A DNA stretch of 64,000 nt, taken from Psychroserpens sp. NJDZ02 (lineage in GTDB: Bacteria > Bacteroidota > Bacteroidia > Flavobacteriales > Flavobacteriaceae). This document shows positions 27,010-38,100 of this stretch, piece by piece. The notes under the pieces are model-generated. The model was not told the DNA's origin. It saw nothing but the letters and a program-made list of their open reading frames with translations, and did no database searches. The first letter of the stretch is position 1. Each line of letters opens with the position of its first letter. The DNA lies in NCBI RefSeq assembly GCF_004843725.1, contig NZ_CP039451.1, positions 4,036,001 through 4,100,000 on the forward strand. Direction: 5' to 3'. A program made the translations under genes and the position numbers.

Positions 27010-27591
27010 ATGCTAGGACTTAAATTACCAACAGATCCACGTTGGGTAAATATAGTAGAAAAAAATATAGAAGACATCTTGACAGATCATGCTTACTGTG
27101 AGCAAAAAGCAACGAGTACTGCTATATCCTTAATTGTAAGTTTTCCTGAATACACAGACTTAGTTCAAGAAATGGTCGCTTTAGTAAAAGAAGAAATTAG
27201 CCACTTTAAAATGGTTCATGATTTAATTATTAAAAACGGTTGGGTTTTAGGAAGAGATCGCAAGGACGACTATGTTTTACAATTAATAACGTTTTTTCCT
27301 AAAGGTGGAAGCAGAACTACACAATTAGTGCATAGACTACTATATGCCGCTTTAATTGAAGCTAGAAGCTGCGAGCGCTTTAGATTATTATCTGAAGAAT
27401 TAGAGGATAAATCTTTAGCTGAGTTTTACCGTAATCTTATGGTCAGCGAAGCTAACCACTACACCATGTTTTTAGGATTTGCTAGACAATATGGAGACCG
27501 ATCTGAAGTTGATAAAAAATGGGATGATTTACTAGAGCACGAAGCTCAAATCATGAAAAATTTAAGTAAAAAAGAAACTATACACGGTTAA
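27010..27591 (+). CDS. miaE: tRNA 2-methylthio-N6-isopentenyladenosine-37 hydroxylase MiaE
   Basis: A 193-residue ferritin-like di-iron protein: DHAYCEQKATSTAISLI, EEISHFKMVHDLI, EARSCERFRLLSEEL and SEANHYTMFLGFAR supply the Glu and His ligands in four helices. MiaE hydroxylates the isopentenyl group of ms2i6A37 in tRNAs reading U-starting codons, using O2. The upstream enzymes MiaA and MiaB are not in this window. It is the last gene of the dnaX operon and is followed by a terminator. Confidence 0.92.
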   Translation: MLGLKLPTDPRWVNIVEKNIEDILTDHAYCEQKATSTAISLIVSFPEYTDLVQEMVALVKEEISHFKMVHDLIIKNGWVLGRDRKDDYVLQLITFFPKGGSRTTQLVHRLLYAALIEARSCERFRLLSEELEDKSLAEFYRNLMVSEANHYTMFLGFARQYGDRSEVDKKWDDLLEHEAQIMKNLSKKETIHG

Positions 27592-27605
27592 CATTGAGAC
27601 AAATA

Positions 27606-27640
27606 AAAAAAGCCAATTCTAAATTAGAATTGGCTTTTTT
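27606..27640. terminator. Intrinsic terminator between convergent genes
   Basis: A 17-bp perfect inverted repeat (AAAAAAGCCAATTCTAA and complement) around one A. The actual loop will be larger because the innermost pairs are A-T. It serves miaE and the minus-strand porin gene. Confidence 0.85.
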
Positions 27641-27659
27641 ATTATTTATACTTTCAAAT

Positions 27660-28196
27660 TTAGAATTTTACTCCAAAACCGATTTGAATGTTTGTGTTTG
27701 TAGCTTCTAAATCACTAGCATTGTCATCTAAGACATTGGATAAACCATAAGAATATCTGAAATCTACAAAAAACTCATCTGAAATTAAATACTCTAAACC
27801 TCCTAATGCAGAAAAACCAAAGTTTTTTAGGCTATCCTCATAAGAATGCCCTTTTAAACTTGCTTGAGGTCCTACGCCTATAGCTAAAGATTTACCGATT
27901 TTATATTTAAAAAATAATGGTACTTGTATATAATTAATACGCAATTCTTGATCTTTTGCGCCTTCAGCTGAAAACTGAACTTCTGGTGCAAACGAAAATG
28001 ATTTAGACAAACTATACTCTCCGAAAAAACCAATAAAAAAGCCATTTCTATGTGCATTTTCAACTCCAGTAGGTACACTTGGATCAAAATCTAAATTAGA
28101 AATATTATATCCAGCTCTTACACCGTATAAAGCGTCTTGAGAAAATCCGTAAAAAGAAGTTAATACAAATGTTAGAAGTAAAATAGTTTTTTTCAT
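27660..28196 (-). CDS. Small outer-membrane beta-barrel protein (PF13568-like)
   Basis: A 178-residue protein with a signal peptide ending SFYGFSQ. The mature part is the eight-strand barrel pattern common in Bacteroidota (YGVRAGYNISNL, FFIGFFGEYSLSKSFSFAPEVQFS, YIQVPLFFKYKIGKSLAIGVGPQASL, FSALGGLEYLIS, FVDFRYSYGLSNV, IQIGFGVKF). The chain ends in Phe, as outer-membrane barrels do. The specific role is unknown. It stands alone, with 94 nt of AT-rich sequence to the next gene. Confidence 0.82.
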   Translation of the reverse strand: MKKTILLLTFVLTSFYGFSQDALYGVRAGYNISNLDFDPSVPTGVENAHRNGFFIGFFGEYSLSKSFSFAPEVQFSAEGAKDQELRINYIQVPLFFKYKIGKSLAIGVGPQASLKGHSYEDSLKNFGFSALGGLEYLISDEFFVDFRYSYGLSNVLDDNASDLEATNTNIQIGFGVKF

Positions 28197-28290
28197 ATTC
28201 TGAAACTTAAATTGGTTTATTTAATGTATGATTATACAAGTAAAGATATCTTTTTTTCATAAATATGACACATTAAATAGATAAAATGTA

Positions 28291-29202
28291 TTATTTTAAC
28301 TTTGTATGACTAGATACTGTATCATTATACATACTTTTTATGATACCATCCGCAAGTCCAATTTTTGGAACATAAATATCTTTGGCGCCACACCATTTCA
28401 TGGCTGACAAATAGATACGCGTCGCTGGAATAATAACATCCGCTCTATCTTGATTTAAATCTAATATTGAAATACGTTCTTCATAAGAATACGTTTGTAA
28501 CATATTATAATAAGACGTTAAATAAAAGTAAGACAATGGTTTACCTATAACTTTTCCTGAAACTTTAAAAATTTTATTTATATTTCCTCCAGACCCAATA
28601 ACCTCTATTTTCTCATAACTTGCAGTCTGTTTTTTTATCCAAGTTTCTAGTTCTAACCAAACTTCCTTTTTAACCATATCGTTTAATAATCGAACAGTTC
28701 CTAATTTAAAGGATTTGGACGCTATTTTCACACCTTTATCTATAACAGAAAATTCTGTACTTCCCCCACCTACATCTACATACAAATAGGTTTTATTAGC
28801 ATCAATATAGGTTTGTAAATCTGTGGCTGCAATAATAGCTGCTTCTTCTTCCCCTTCTATAACATCAATTTGAACTCCAGTTTTCTTCTTTATTAACTTA
28901 GCAACTTCTAACCCATTTTTAGCTTCGCGCATTGCTGACGTGGCACATGCTTTATACTTAACCACACCGTGCGTTTGCATTAATAACTTAAACGCTTGAA
29001 TAGTATCAAGCATTCGCTGAATATTATGTTCAGAAATTTCATCTTTTATAAATACATCCGCTCCTAATCTGACAGGAACCCTTACCAACGAGCTTTTTTT
29101 AAAACGCGTGGGCTTATCCTTTTCCTCAACAATATTCGATATCAACAATCTAACGGCGTTAGATCCAATATCAATAGCTGCGTATTTTTGAATATTAAGC
29201 AT
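28291..29202 (-). CDS. Exopolyphosphatase/GppA-type phosphatase
   Basis: A 303-residue actin-fold phosphatase with AAIDIGSNAVRLLI (phosphate 1), YVDVGGGSTEFSVI (phosphate 2) and the catalytic-Glu-containing VIEGEEEAAI. It has only the Ppx/GppA core and lacks the C-terminal HD-like domain of E. coli Ppx. It is expected to hydrolyse terminal phosphates of polyphosphate or pppGpp. Its start overlaps the end of ppk1 by 8 nt, so synthesis and degradation of polyphosphate are co-expressed. Confidence 0.9.
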   Translation of the reverse strand: MLNIQKYAAIDIGSNAVRLLISNIVEEKDKPTRFKKSSLVRVPVRLGADVFIKDEISEHNIQRMLDTIQAFKLLMQTHGVVKYKACATSAMREAKNGLEVAKLIKKKTGVQIDVIEGEEEAAIIAATDLQTYIDANKTYLYVDVGGGSTEFSVIDKGVKIASKSFKLGTVRLLNDMVKKEVWLELETWIKKQTASYEKIEVIGSGGNINKIFKVSGKVIGKPLSYFYLTSYYNMLQTYSYEERISILDLNQDRADVIIPATRIYLSAMKWCGAKDIYVPKIGLADGIIKSMYNDTVSSHTKLK

Positions 29203-31255
29203 CTAATTTATTTTTTAAATAATTATAAGCTTCAAATTGTGACCTAAATTTAGGAGCATCATTTCTTTTATAGGAATTGTTTTGAGCTTTGTTTAAAATT
29301 CTGGCCTTAACATTATCCTTCCAACAAATCTCAAATGTATCTAATAACTCTTCCTTTATATCTTGGTCGTAAATAGGACAACTCACTTCTACCCTATTCT
29401 CTATATTTCTTGTCATCCAATCTGCAGATGATATATATACTTTAGGATTATTATTATTACAAAAAACATAAAGTCTTGTATGTTCTAAAAACTTATCCAC
29501 TATGCTTATCACCTCTATATTTTCACTAATTCCCTTTACTCCGGGTACTAAACAGCAAATACCTCTAACAATCATTTGTATTTTTACACCAGCTTGACTA
29601 GCTTCATATAATTTATCAATCATTTGATAACTAGAAATGCTATTCATTTTCAGTTTTAAGTAAGCAGGGTTACCTTGCTTAACATTAGCAATTTCCTTAT
29701 CTATTAATTGAAAAAATTTATTTTTAGTATAATGCGGAGAAGTAATTATATGTTTAAATCGATAAATTTTATAATTAACTTCAAAAAAGCTAAACACTTT
29801 ATTTATGTCTTTTAATATTTTTTGATTAGCTGTAAATAAGGTGTAATCAGTATATATTTTAGCTGTAGATTCGTTAAAGTTTCCTGTACTGATAAAACCA
29901 TAACGTTTTATTTTTTTATCTTCTTCACGCTCAATAATACACATTTTGCTGTGTACTTTAAGCCCTTGTACTCCAAAAATCAAATTGATACCTTCCCGCT
30001 GCATCTGTTCTGCATAAGCAATATTTGCTTCTTCATCAAAACGTGCTTGGATCTCCATAGAAACAGTCACTTTTTTACCGTTTTTTGCAGCATTAATTAA
30101 AGAACTAGCTACATGAGATATCTGAGCAAGTCTGTAAATAGTAATTTTTATCGTTTTTACTTTTGGGTCTATAGCTGCTTCTCTTAAAAACTTAACAACA
30201 TAAGAAAACGTATTATAAGGTGCATATAATAAAAAGTCCTTTTTAGCTATCGCTTCAAAAATACTACCTTGTAAACTCAACCCTTTAACTTGTAATGGAA
30301 CTATTTTATCATATAATAAATCCGTACGCCCTAAGCTAGGAAACCCCATATAATCTCTGCGATTATGGTAACGTCCACCAGGTATAATACTATCAGTATT
30401 GTCAATACCCATTTTATCCATTAAAAAAGCTAAAGTAGATTTATCAATAGTTTTATCGTAAACAAATCTTACAGGCTCTCCATCCTGTCTATCCTTTACA
30501 CTATCGCTCATCTTTTCCATGAAACTTTTAGTTAAATCACTATCCAAATCCAATTCGGCATCTCTAGTGATTTTAATCATATGAGTAGTGATTTTGTTAT
30601 AATCAAATATATTGAAAATATCACTCAAGAATAAACGTAATAAATCGTCTAACATGATAATATAGTCGGTTTCACCATCTTTAGGCAAGACAATAAAGCG
30701 ATCCATGTTTTTAGAAATTTCTATTAAAGCATATTGGTTAGTACTATCCGCCATATGCATATTAACAGCTAAGTAAGCGGCACTATCTTTAAGATTAGGT
30801 AACTTAATTTCTGAATTTAAAACTATAGTAACCAATGCTGGACTCACTTTATCTAAAAAGTACTTTCTAAGATATTGTTTTTGAGATTTAGTGATTTTTG
30901 CCTCTCTTAGTATGAAAATATTTTCGGCTTCTAGCTTTTTTTGAATGTCACTTAAAATCTTTAAACTTTCTGTTTGATGTTTGATTACGATATTAGTAAT
31001 AATCTCTAATAAATCTGAAGCTTTTATTCCTCCAAGCTGACTTTTACCAGCCTTACCTACGTAATCAATTCGTTTTACAGTAGCATAACGTACTTTAAAA
31101 AATTCGTCTAAATTATTTGAAAAAATCCCCAAAAAACGCAATCTTTCTATTAATGGTACAGTTTCATCTGCAGCCTCCTGCAATACGCGGTGATTAAATT
31201 GTAACCAACTTAACTCCCTATTGATGTATTTATTATCGATAATATGATTAGTCAT
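29195..31255 (-). CDS. ppk1: Polyphosphate kinase 1
   Basis: A 686-residue PPK1 with the usual four domains: N-terminal INRELSWLQFNHRVL, head domain, then SMEIQARFDEEANIAYAEQM, the phospho-accepting His in LKVHSKMC, and the late RLYVFCNNNNPKVYISSADWMTRN with the second conserved segment. It transfers the gamma phosphate of ATP to polyphosphate. Length is normal for the family. Organised as ppk1-ppx with an 8-nt overlap. A -7 box lies 20 nt upstream. Confidence 0.95.
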   Translation of the reverse strand: MTNHIIDNKYINRELSWLQFNHRVLQEAADETVPLIERLRFLGIFSNNLDEFFKVRYATVKRIDYVGKAGKSQLGGIKASDLLEIITNIVIKHQTESLKILSDIQKKLEAENIFILREAKITKSQKQYLRKYFLDKVSPALVTIVLNSEIKLPNLKDSAAYLAVNMHMADSTNQYALIEISKNMDRFIVLPKDGETDYIIMLDDLLRLFLSDIFNIFDYNKITTHMIKITRDAELDLDSDLTKSFMEKMSDSVKDRQDGEPVRFVYDKTIDKSTLAFLMDKMGIDNTDSIIPGGRYHNRRDYMGFPSLGRTDLLYDKIVPLQVKGLSLQGSIFEAIAKKDFLLYAPYNTFSYVVKFLREAAIDPKVKTIKITIYRLAQISHVASSLINAAKNGKKVTVSMEIQARFDEEANIAYAEQMQREGINLIFGVQGLKVHSKMCIIEREEDKKIKRYGFISTGNFNESTAKIYTDYTLFTANQKILKDINKVFSFFEVNYKIYRFKHIITSPHYTKNKFFQLIDKEIANVKQGNPAYLKLKMNSISSYQMIDKLYEASQAGVKIQMIVRGICCLVPGVKGISENIEVISIVDKFLEHTRLYVFCNNNNPKVYISSADWMTRNIENRVEVSCPIYDQDIKEELLDTFEICWKDNVKARILNKAQNNSYKRNDAPKFRSQFEAYNYLKNKLDA

Positions 31256-31274
31256 TTAAATGCAATATTTACCA

Positions 31275-31282
31275 CAAATATA
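31275..31282 (-). promoter_or_regulatory. Candidate -7 promoter box for ppk1-ppx
   Basis: Minus strand TATATTTG matches TAnnTTTG, about 20 nt before the ppk1 ATG, in the 41-nt gap after sixA. It would allow expression separate from sixA. Confidence 0.4.
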
Positions 31283-31296
31283 TCTAAATAGATTGT

Positions 31297-31785
31297 CTAT
31301 TTTAAATGTTTTGGAAATACAATTTTTGTTGTTTTCCCATTTTTTATACTTTTCCATGTATTTTGAGCAAATTCTATTTGCACAAATCCAGAAGTAGTAA
31401 CATTATCGATAGCTATATCTCCTAACAAATTACATAATTTAGTTAAAGCAAAATTATGTCCAAAAACCATCAGCACATTATTGGAGTCATCACAGCTTAA
31501 AATTGATTCCAAAATAGCTTCTCCTGAGAAGTCATAAAGTTGTTTTTTTAGCTCAAATTTGACGTTTTTCAAATCTAAAACATCGACGAATAACATAGCT
31601 GTACTTTTTGTTCTTTTCGAGGTGCTACAATAAATAGCATCAGGATTTAAAAAATTAGTTTTTAAGTGTTTAGAAACTAAAACAGCATCATTAACTCCTC
31701 TTTTTTTTAAAGGACGCTCGTGATCTTCGACATTATATTCCCATGAAGATTTGGCATGCCTAATAATTTGTAGAATTTTATTCAT
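31297..31785 (-). CDS. SixA-like phosphohistidine phosphatase
   Basis: A 162-residue histidine phosphatase with the RHAKSSW motif, ERPLKKRG, and the second catalytic His in FGHNFALTKL. SixA-type proteins remove phosphate from phosphohistidine in signalling or PTS proteins, or act on small molecules. It is 41 nt upstream of ppk1 on the same strand. A functional link to polyphosphate is suggested only by position. Confidence 0.88.
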   Translation of the reverse strand: MNKILQIIRHAKSSWEYNVEDHERPLKKRGVNDAVLVSKHLKTNFLNPDAIYCSTSKRTKSTAMLFVDVLDLKNVKFELKKQLYDFSGEAILESILSCDDSNNVLMVFGHNFALTKLCNLLGDIAIDNVTTSGFVQIEFAQNTWKSIKNGKTTKIVFPKHLK

Positions 31786-32171
31786 AACTATCGATAAAGT
31801 GCTTTTATGTCTGTTTTTAAAAACACAAAATACCTTTTATCGGTTTTAATGTGTTTTATAACATTTTTTTTTGATTAGGAGATTAAATCAGCTTTCTTTT
31901 GTTAAGCTATTAATTAACTTTATCCTAAAAACTATTGAAAAACAGAAAATCTACAATTATCACTTTGTGGTAATATCCCTTAAACTGTAGCATATTTTCT
32001 GAAACAATTATTTAAAATTATAATATAACGCGTTAAAGACATTTAGGTTATGAGAATTTCAAATTCTCCTTCCTATTTAATCTTTATAAACTTACTAAAA
32101 AACGGTAGGTGCTGTTAAACTTAATTTTTGATTTAAAAATAATAAGATATAGTTAAAAAATTATAAAAATT
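31786..32171. other. 386-nt intergenic region between divergent sixA and the giant adhesin gene
   Basis: AT-rich sequence without a credible open reading frame. It contains a 17-nt inverted repeat at 32052-32068. No exact TAnnTTTG box with good spacing was found for the giant gene, although several partial matches exist, so its promoter is undefined. Confidence 0.6.
32052..32068. promoter_or_regulatory. Inverted repeat, possible operator upstream of the giant gene
   Basis: GAGAATTT and AAATTCTC flank a single C, a perfect 8-bp palindrome about 104 nt before the start codon. There is no T-run, so it does not look like a terminator. A regulatory role is inferred only. Confidence 0.3.
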
Positions 32172-35100
32172 TTGAGAAAAATAGAAACTAATTTGAAATA
32201 TTCAAAATCAGTATTAGCCATGCTAATCGGATTTATGTTTAGTTGTTTTACTTTTGCACAAACACAATCTCCTTCAATTCAAACAGGTGTTACATTTCAG
32301 TGGTCAGCCGCGCAACCTAACAACGGAAGTTCTGCGATTATTGAGTCTATCACAATAGACGGTTTGTTATATAATACCTTTGTAGTTCCTACATCCTATG
32401 AAATGACAACATTAGGTCCTGACGGAAATGGTCCTAATAAAATTTATGAAAATGGCGCAACTATAGCTAGTACTAGTGCAGATCCAAATTGGAATAATAA
32501 AGCATTAAGTGCCTTTCAAGATAAAAATTTAAATCATTATTATTCTGCTAATCCAAATGGACGAAATGTATGTGGTAATTTTTCAAGAGCAGAAACTACA
32601 GATGCACAAAGACAAACCATTTTTTATAATGAGCCAATACCTTCCAATGATGGCGGAATTTTAGCCGTTACGGAAAGAGGTGGAAACAACTGTTATTATG
32701 TTGAAATATGGGGTATACCAGTTGGCGGAGGACCAGAACAACAATTAGGTAATACTTTTGTTAGAAACATAGGTGACAACTGGGGGTGTAATTTTGCACC
32801 TCCTATAAATGCTAACTCCGATTATTGGAGATCTGGACGCTGTAACGAAAATGGTCAAACAATTGCCATCGGTTTGTTTTATTTAAACTCCATTGCTCCA
32901 ACTGGTTCTAAAATTACAAAAATCGAATTTGTTGGTGCCACTAGAGATCATGGTGATGGTAAATTTTTCCTTCTTCAAAAATATGCTGTTGATGACGATT
33001 TTGACGAATGTATAGATAACGAAATTAATGGAGATTTAAAGGATGTTGCTAATGTTCCAAATAATTCAACTTTTTCTGTAATTTCTGGCCCCTCACCAGC
33101 AGGACAATCTTTTAATTTAAACGCTAATGGTAATTACACTTACATACCTAATCCTGGTTACACGGGACCAGTAACCTTTGACTATAAGGTTTGCTTACCT
33201 TCTCCAAACCAAGCTGTTTGTGATGAAGCTACTGTGACTATAAATTACCAACCTTTACCTTCTGCGCCGGTTGTAGATATAAGCTGTAATAATAGTAATG
33301 ATACAAATACTATTAATATTACCTCTCCCGTTGGTAGTCAATATACTTACAGTATTAATGGAGGTAGCCCGCAAAATTCAACCACATTTCCTAACTTAGT
33401 TCCTGGAAATTATAATATAAATGTTTATAATACCTTAGGTTGTACTAATGCTTCAACGACAACTATTAATAATGCCTTAGAAATTTCTAATATAGCAATA
33501 TCAAACGCTATTTGTGGCACTGGTAATACTGGAAGCATTGACATCACTGTTGTAGGTGGTACTGCTCCTTATTCTTATGCTTGGAATAATAGTGTTGTAA
33601 CTCAAGATAACAATAATATTCCAGCAGGAAATTATAGCGTTTTAGTTACAGATTTTAATGGCTGCGAGGCTTATATGGACGCTATTATTGTTGATTCGCC
33701 AGACAGTGAAAACCCTGTTATTACAGTACCTTCAACAATAACAATCGAGGGCTGCGAAGCTAATGACATAACAGTTGCTAATTCCGAATTCAATTATGGC
33801 AGTACTAACTCTAATAATGTTCTAAGTACATTCAATACACTTTCTAACTATAATGTCAGTGATGATGTTAATGTACAATCTGTAACTTATATTGATACCA
33901 TAACTTCTACCGCTACTTGTACAACAGTTATAAAAAGAACTTTTACTGTTACAGACGATTGTGGAAATACGGCAACAGCAATTACAAACATAACGATTAA
34001 AGATACTACTGGACCAGATTTAAGTAGTTGCAATCTTATCTCACAAACTAATGAAGAATGCTCTAGTGCTAATAACAATACTATTGTAGACGATTGGAAT
34101 GCTGCTAATATTAGTTTATTACAGAACTGTAGTACGGATAATTGTACTGTATCAGCTAACCTTGTTGTTACATCTAACTACTATTATTCTAATTTTATAA
34201 AGGATTGTGGAACTAGTGGAAGCATAACTGTTACCTATACTGTAAGAGATGAGTGTGATAATACATCTACAACTAGCGCTACTCTGACCATAGAAGATAA
34301 TACGGGACCAGATTTAACTAATTGTGCTACTATAAATAAGACCATTGAATGCAATAGTACTTCAAACCAATCTGAAGCTAATGACTGGAATAATAATAAT
34401 ATTGCAGCTTTAAGAAATTGTGGAACTGACGATTGTGATATAGATTCAACAAATAATGTAACATCAAATTTTAATTTCTCTAATTATGTACCTAACGCAT
34501 GTGGAGGAACTATCGAGGCAGAATACTCTGTAATAGATGATTGTGGGAATATTACTCTTATATCTGGAGTATTTACTATAATTGATACTACTCCTCCTAA
34601 TTTTAATCAAAGCTTACCTGCTGATATAACTGTAACAGTTGATAACATACCAAATACACCAAATATAACAGCATCAGATAATTGTGGTAGTGCCTCTGTT
34701 AACTTTAATGAAACAGAATCTGGAGATGTATGTACTGGAAGCTATACGATTACAAGAACTTGGACTGCAACAGATCAGTGCGATTTAACGACGACGCATA
34801 CACAAATAATAACAGTAACACAGCCTGTTATCTCTGCAACTATAACATCTGTAACAGATGTATTATGTAATAGTGAAGCAACAGGGAGCATTGACATCAC
34901 AGTAACTGGAGGTAAATTACCTTATACATTTATTTGGAATGATGTTACCAATACTAATACTGAAGATTTATCAAATGTATTAGCTGGCGCATATAATGTA
35001 ACCATAACTGATGCTAATGGGTGTACTACCTCTATTGGCGCAACTATTTCTGAACCAACGACTGCTCTTAGTCTAAATATAACTAAAGTAGATGCTACTA

Positions 35101-38100
35101 CAGCACAAGGTTGCTCTAATGGTCAAGCAACAGCCATAGTTTCTGGAGGAACTTCAGGATATACTTACCAATGGAGTACTTCTGCTGGTAGTCAAACAAC
35201 TGCTACTGCTATTGGACTATCTAACGGAACGCACAGTGTAACTATTACGGATGCTAATAATTGTACTATAACTCAAAGTATAGTAATAGAATGTGTTAAT
35301 ACTTGTGATGCCGAAATTGCAATTACTAATGTTAGTGATGTACTTTGTACTGGTGACACAACTGGCGCAGGAACTGTAACCGCTAATTCTGATGCTAATC
35401 CTAGTGCTACTTTCACTTTTACATGGTCGACAGGTCAAGTTAATGCAGGTGTATCAACTAGTACGTTAGCAAGCTTAGCTGCAGGTGTCTATTCTGTAAG
35501 TGTAACAATTGATGGGACAGTTTGTCAAGCTGTTGAGGCAACAATAGCTATTACTGAACCGAGTAACGCGCTTGCCATTACTGCTACAACTACTGACGAA
35601 TTAGGGCCAACAACAAATGATGGGACAGCAACAGCGGTTGTTACTGGAGGTGTTGAACCTTATATCTACTCTTGGTCTCCCGGAGGAGAAACTACTAGTG
35701 CAATCACAGGACTTGCTGCTGGTAATTACACTGTAACAGTAACAGATGCCAATGATTGTATAGATTCAACTACTGTAACTGTTAATCCTGGTACATGTGA
35801 CAATCTATCGGTAACAGGAACTTCTAGCCCAGCGGTTTGTTTTGGAGAAAGTAATGGAAGTGTAACAGCTACTGTAACTGGTGGATCTGGAAACTTTAGC
35901 TATTCTTGGGATACTCTTTCTAATACAACTACATCAGTTAACAATTTATCAGCTGGTGATTATACTATCACAGTTACAGATAATGTAACGCTATGCACTA
36001 CAAATACAACTATAACTATAAACGAACCTAATATTTTAAGTTCTGCAATAGCTGTATCAAACATTTTATGTAAAGGAGATGCTACTGGATCACTAGACTT
36101 AGCAGTTAACGGTGGTAATGGAGCCTATACTTTCTTATGGAGCAATGGTGCAACTACTGAAGATTTAATAAATGTAATAGCAGGAAATTATTCTGTAACT
36201 ATTACGGACTCTAAAGGTTGTGAAACGACAGATTCGGCAACAATTTTAGAACCTGCAACCAATGTTTCTGCTACTATTTCTACACAAACAGATATTGTAT
36301 GTGAAGGTTTAGGCACAATTATAGTAGAAGGTGCGGGAGGTATTGCTCCTTACTCCTATTCTATTGATGGTGGTGTTAACTACCAAACTGATGGCACATT
36401 TGCTAACTTACCTAAAGCTAACTACACAGTAACAGTTGTAGACGCTAATGGATGTACAACAACAGTTACAACAGAAATTCTTATTAACTGTACAGATGCC
36501 ATCACTGATATCAATAACACTTTCCAAGATCTACCAGTAACTGGAAACGTCTTAACTAATGATGAAGATTACGAAGGTGATACTCAAACAGTAACTGAGA
36601 ATACGCAACCTGCTAATGGATCTGTAACTATTGATCCTGCTGGAAACTATACTTATACGCCTAACGCTGGATTTACTGGTGAAGATACTTTCACCTACAC
36701 AATCTGCGATGATGGTAATCCTCAAGCTTGTGATACAGCAACAGTGTATATTGAAGTTTTACTTGTAAGTGGTCCTGGAAACGAAGCGCCTATCGCTAAT
36801 GCCGATACCGCAACTACACCAGAAGGAACTCCTGTAGATATTGTTGTTCTTACTAACGATTTTGATCCTGATGGAGATACAATTACAGTTACTAACACAA
36901 CAACTCCGGATAATGGAATTGTAACCGTAGATCCAACTACTGGTGTAATTACTTACACTCCTAATGATGGGTTTATTGGTGAAGACACATTTACGTATAC
37001 AATATGTGATGATGCTGATCCTGCACTTTGTGATACGGCTACTGTAACGGTAACGGTTCAACCTACGGATTCGCCTAACACAACTAATGCTAATGACGAT
37101 GCATACACTACAACACCTGGTGCTAATATATCTGATAATGTACTATTAAATGACAATGATATTGAAGGTGATAATCAAACAGTAACTGCTAATACTAATC
37201 CAACTAACGGAACAGTAACTATCGCGTCTAATGGTGTCTTTACTTATACGCCTAACTCTGGATTTACTGGTGCCGATTCATTTACATATACTATTTGTGA
37301 TGATAATACTGACCAAGCTTGTGATACTGCAACGGTATATATTACAATTGGTGGTATTGCTAATACAACAGATGCCATCACTGATATCAATAACACTTTC
37401 CAAGATCTACCAGTAACTGGAAACGTTTTAACTAATGATGAAGATTACGAAGGTGATACTCAAACAGTAACTGATAATACACAACCAACTAATGGATCTG
37501 TAACTATTGATTCTGCTGGAAACTATACTTATACGCCTAACTCTGGATTTACTGGTGAAGATACTTTCACCTACACAATCTGCGATGATGGTAATCCTCA
37601 AGCTTGTGATACAGCAACGGTCTATATTGAAGTATTACCTGTAAGTGGTCCTGGAAACGAAGCACCTATCGCTAATGCCGATACGGCAACTACACCAGAA
37701 GGAACTCCTGTAGATATTGTTGTTCTTACTAACGATTTTGATCCTGATGGAGATACAATTACAGTTACTAACACAACAACTCCGGATAATGGAATTGTAA
37801 CCGTAGATCCAACTACAGGTGTAATTACCTACACACCTAATGATGGGTTTATTGGTGAAGACACATTTACGTATACAATATGTGATGATGCTGATCCTGC
37901 ACTTTGTGATACGGCTACTGTAACGGTAACGGTTCAACCTACGGATTCGCCTAACACAACTAATGCTAATGACGATGCATACACTACAACACCTGGTGCT
38001 AATATATCTGATAATGTACTATTAAATGACAATGATATTGAAGGTGATAATCAAACAGTAACTGCTAATACTAATCCAACTAACGGAACAGTAACTATCG

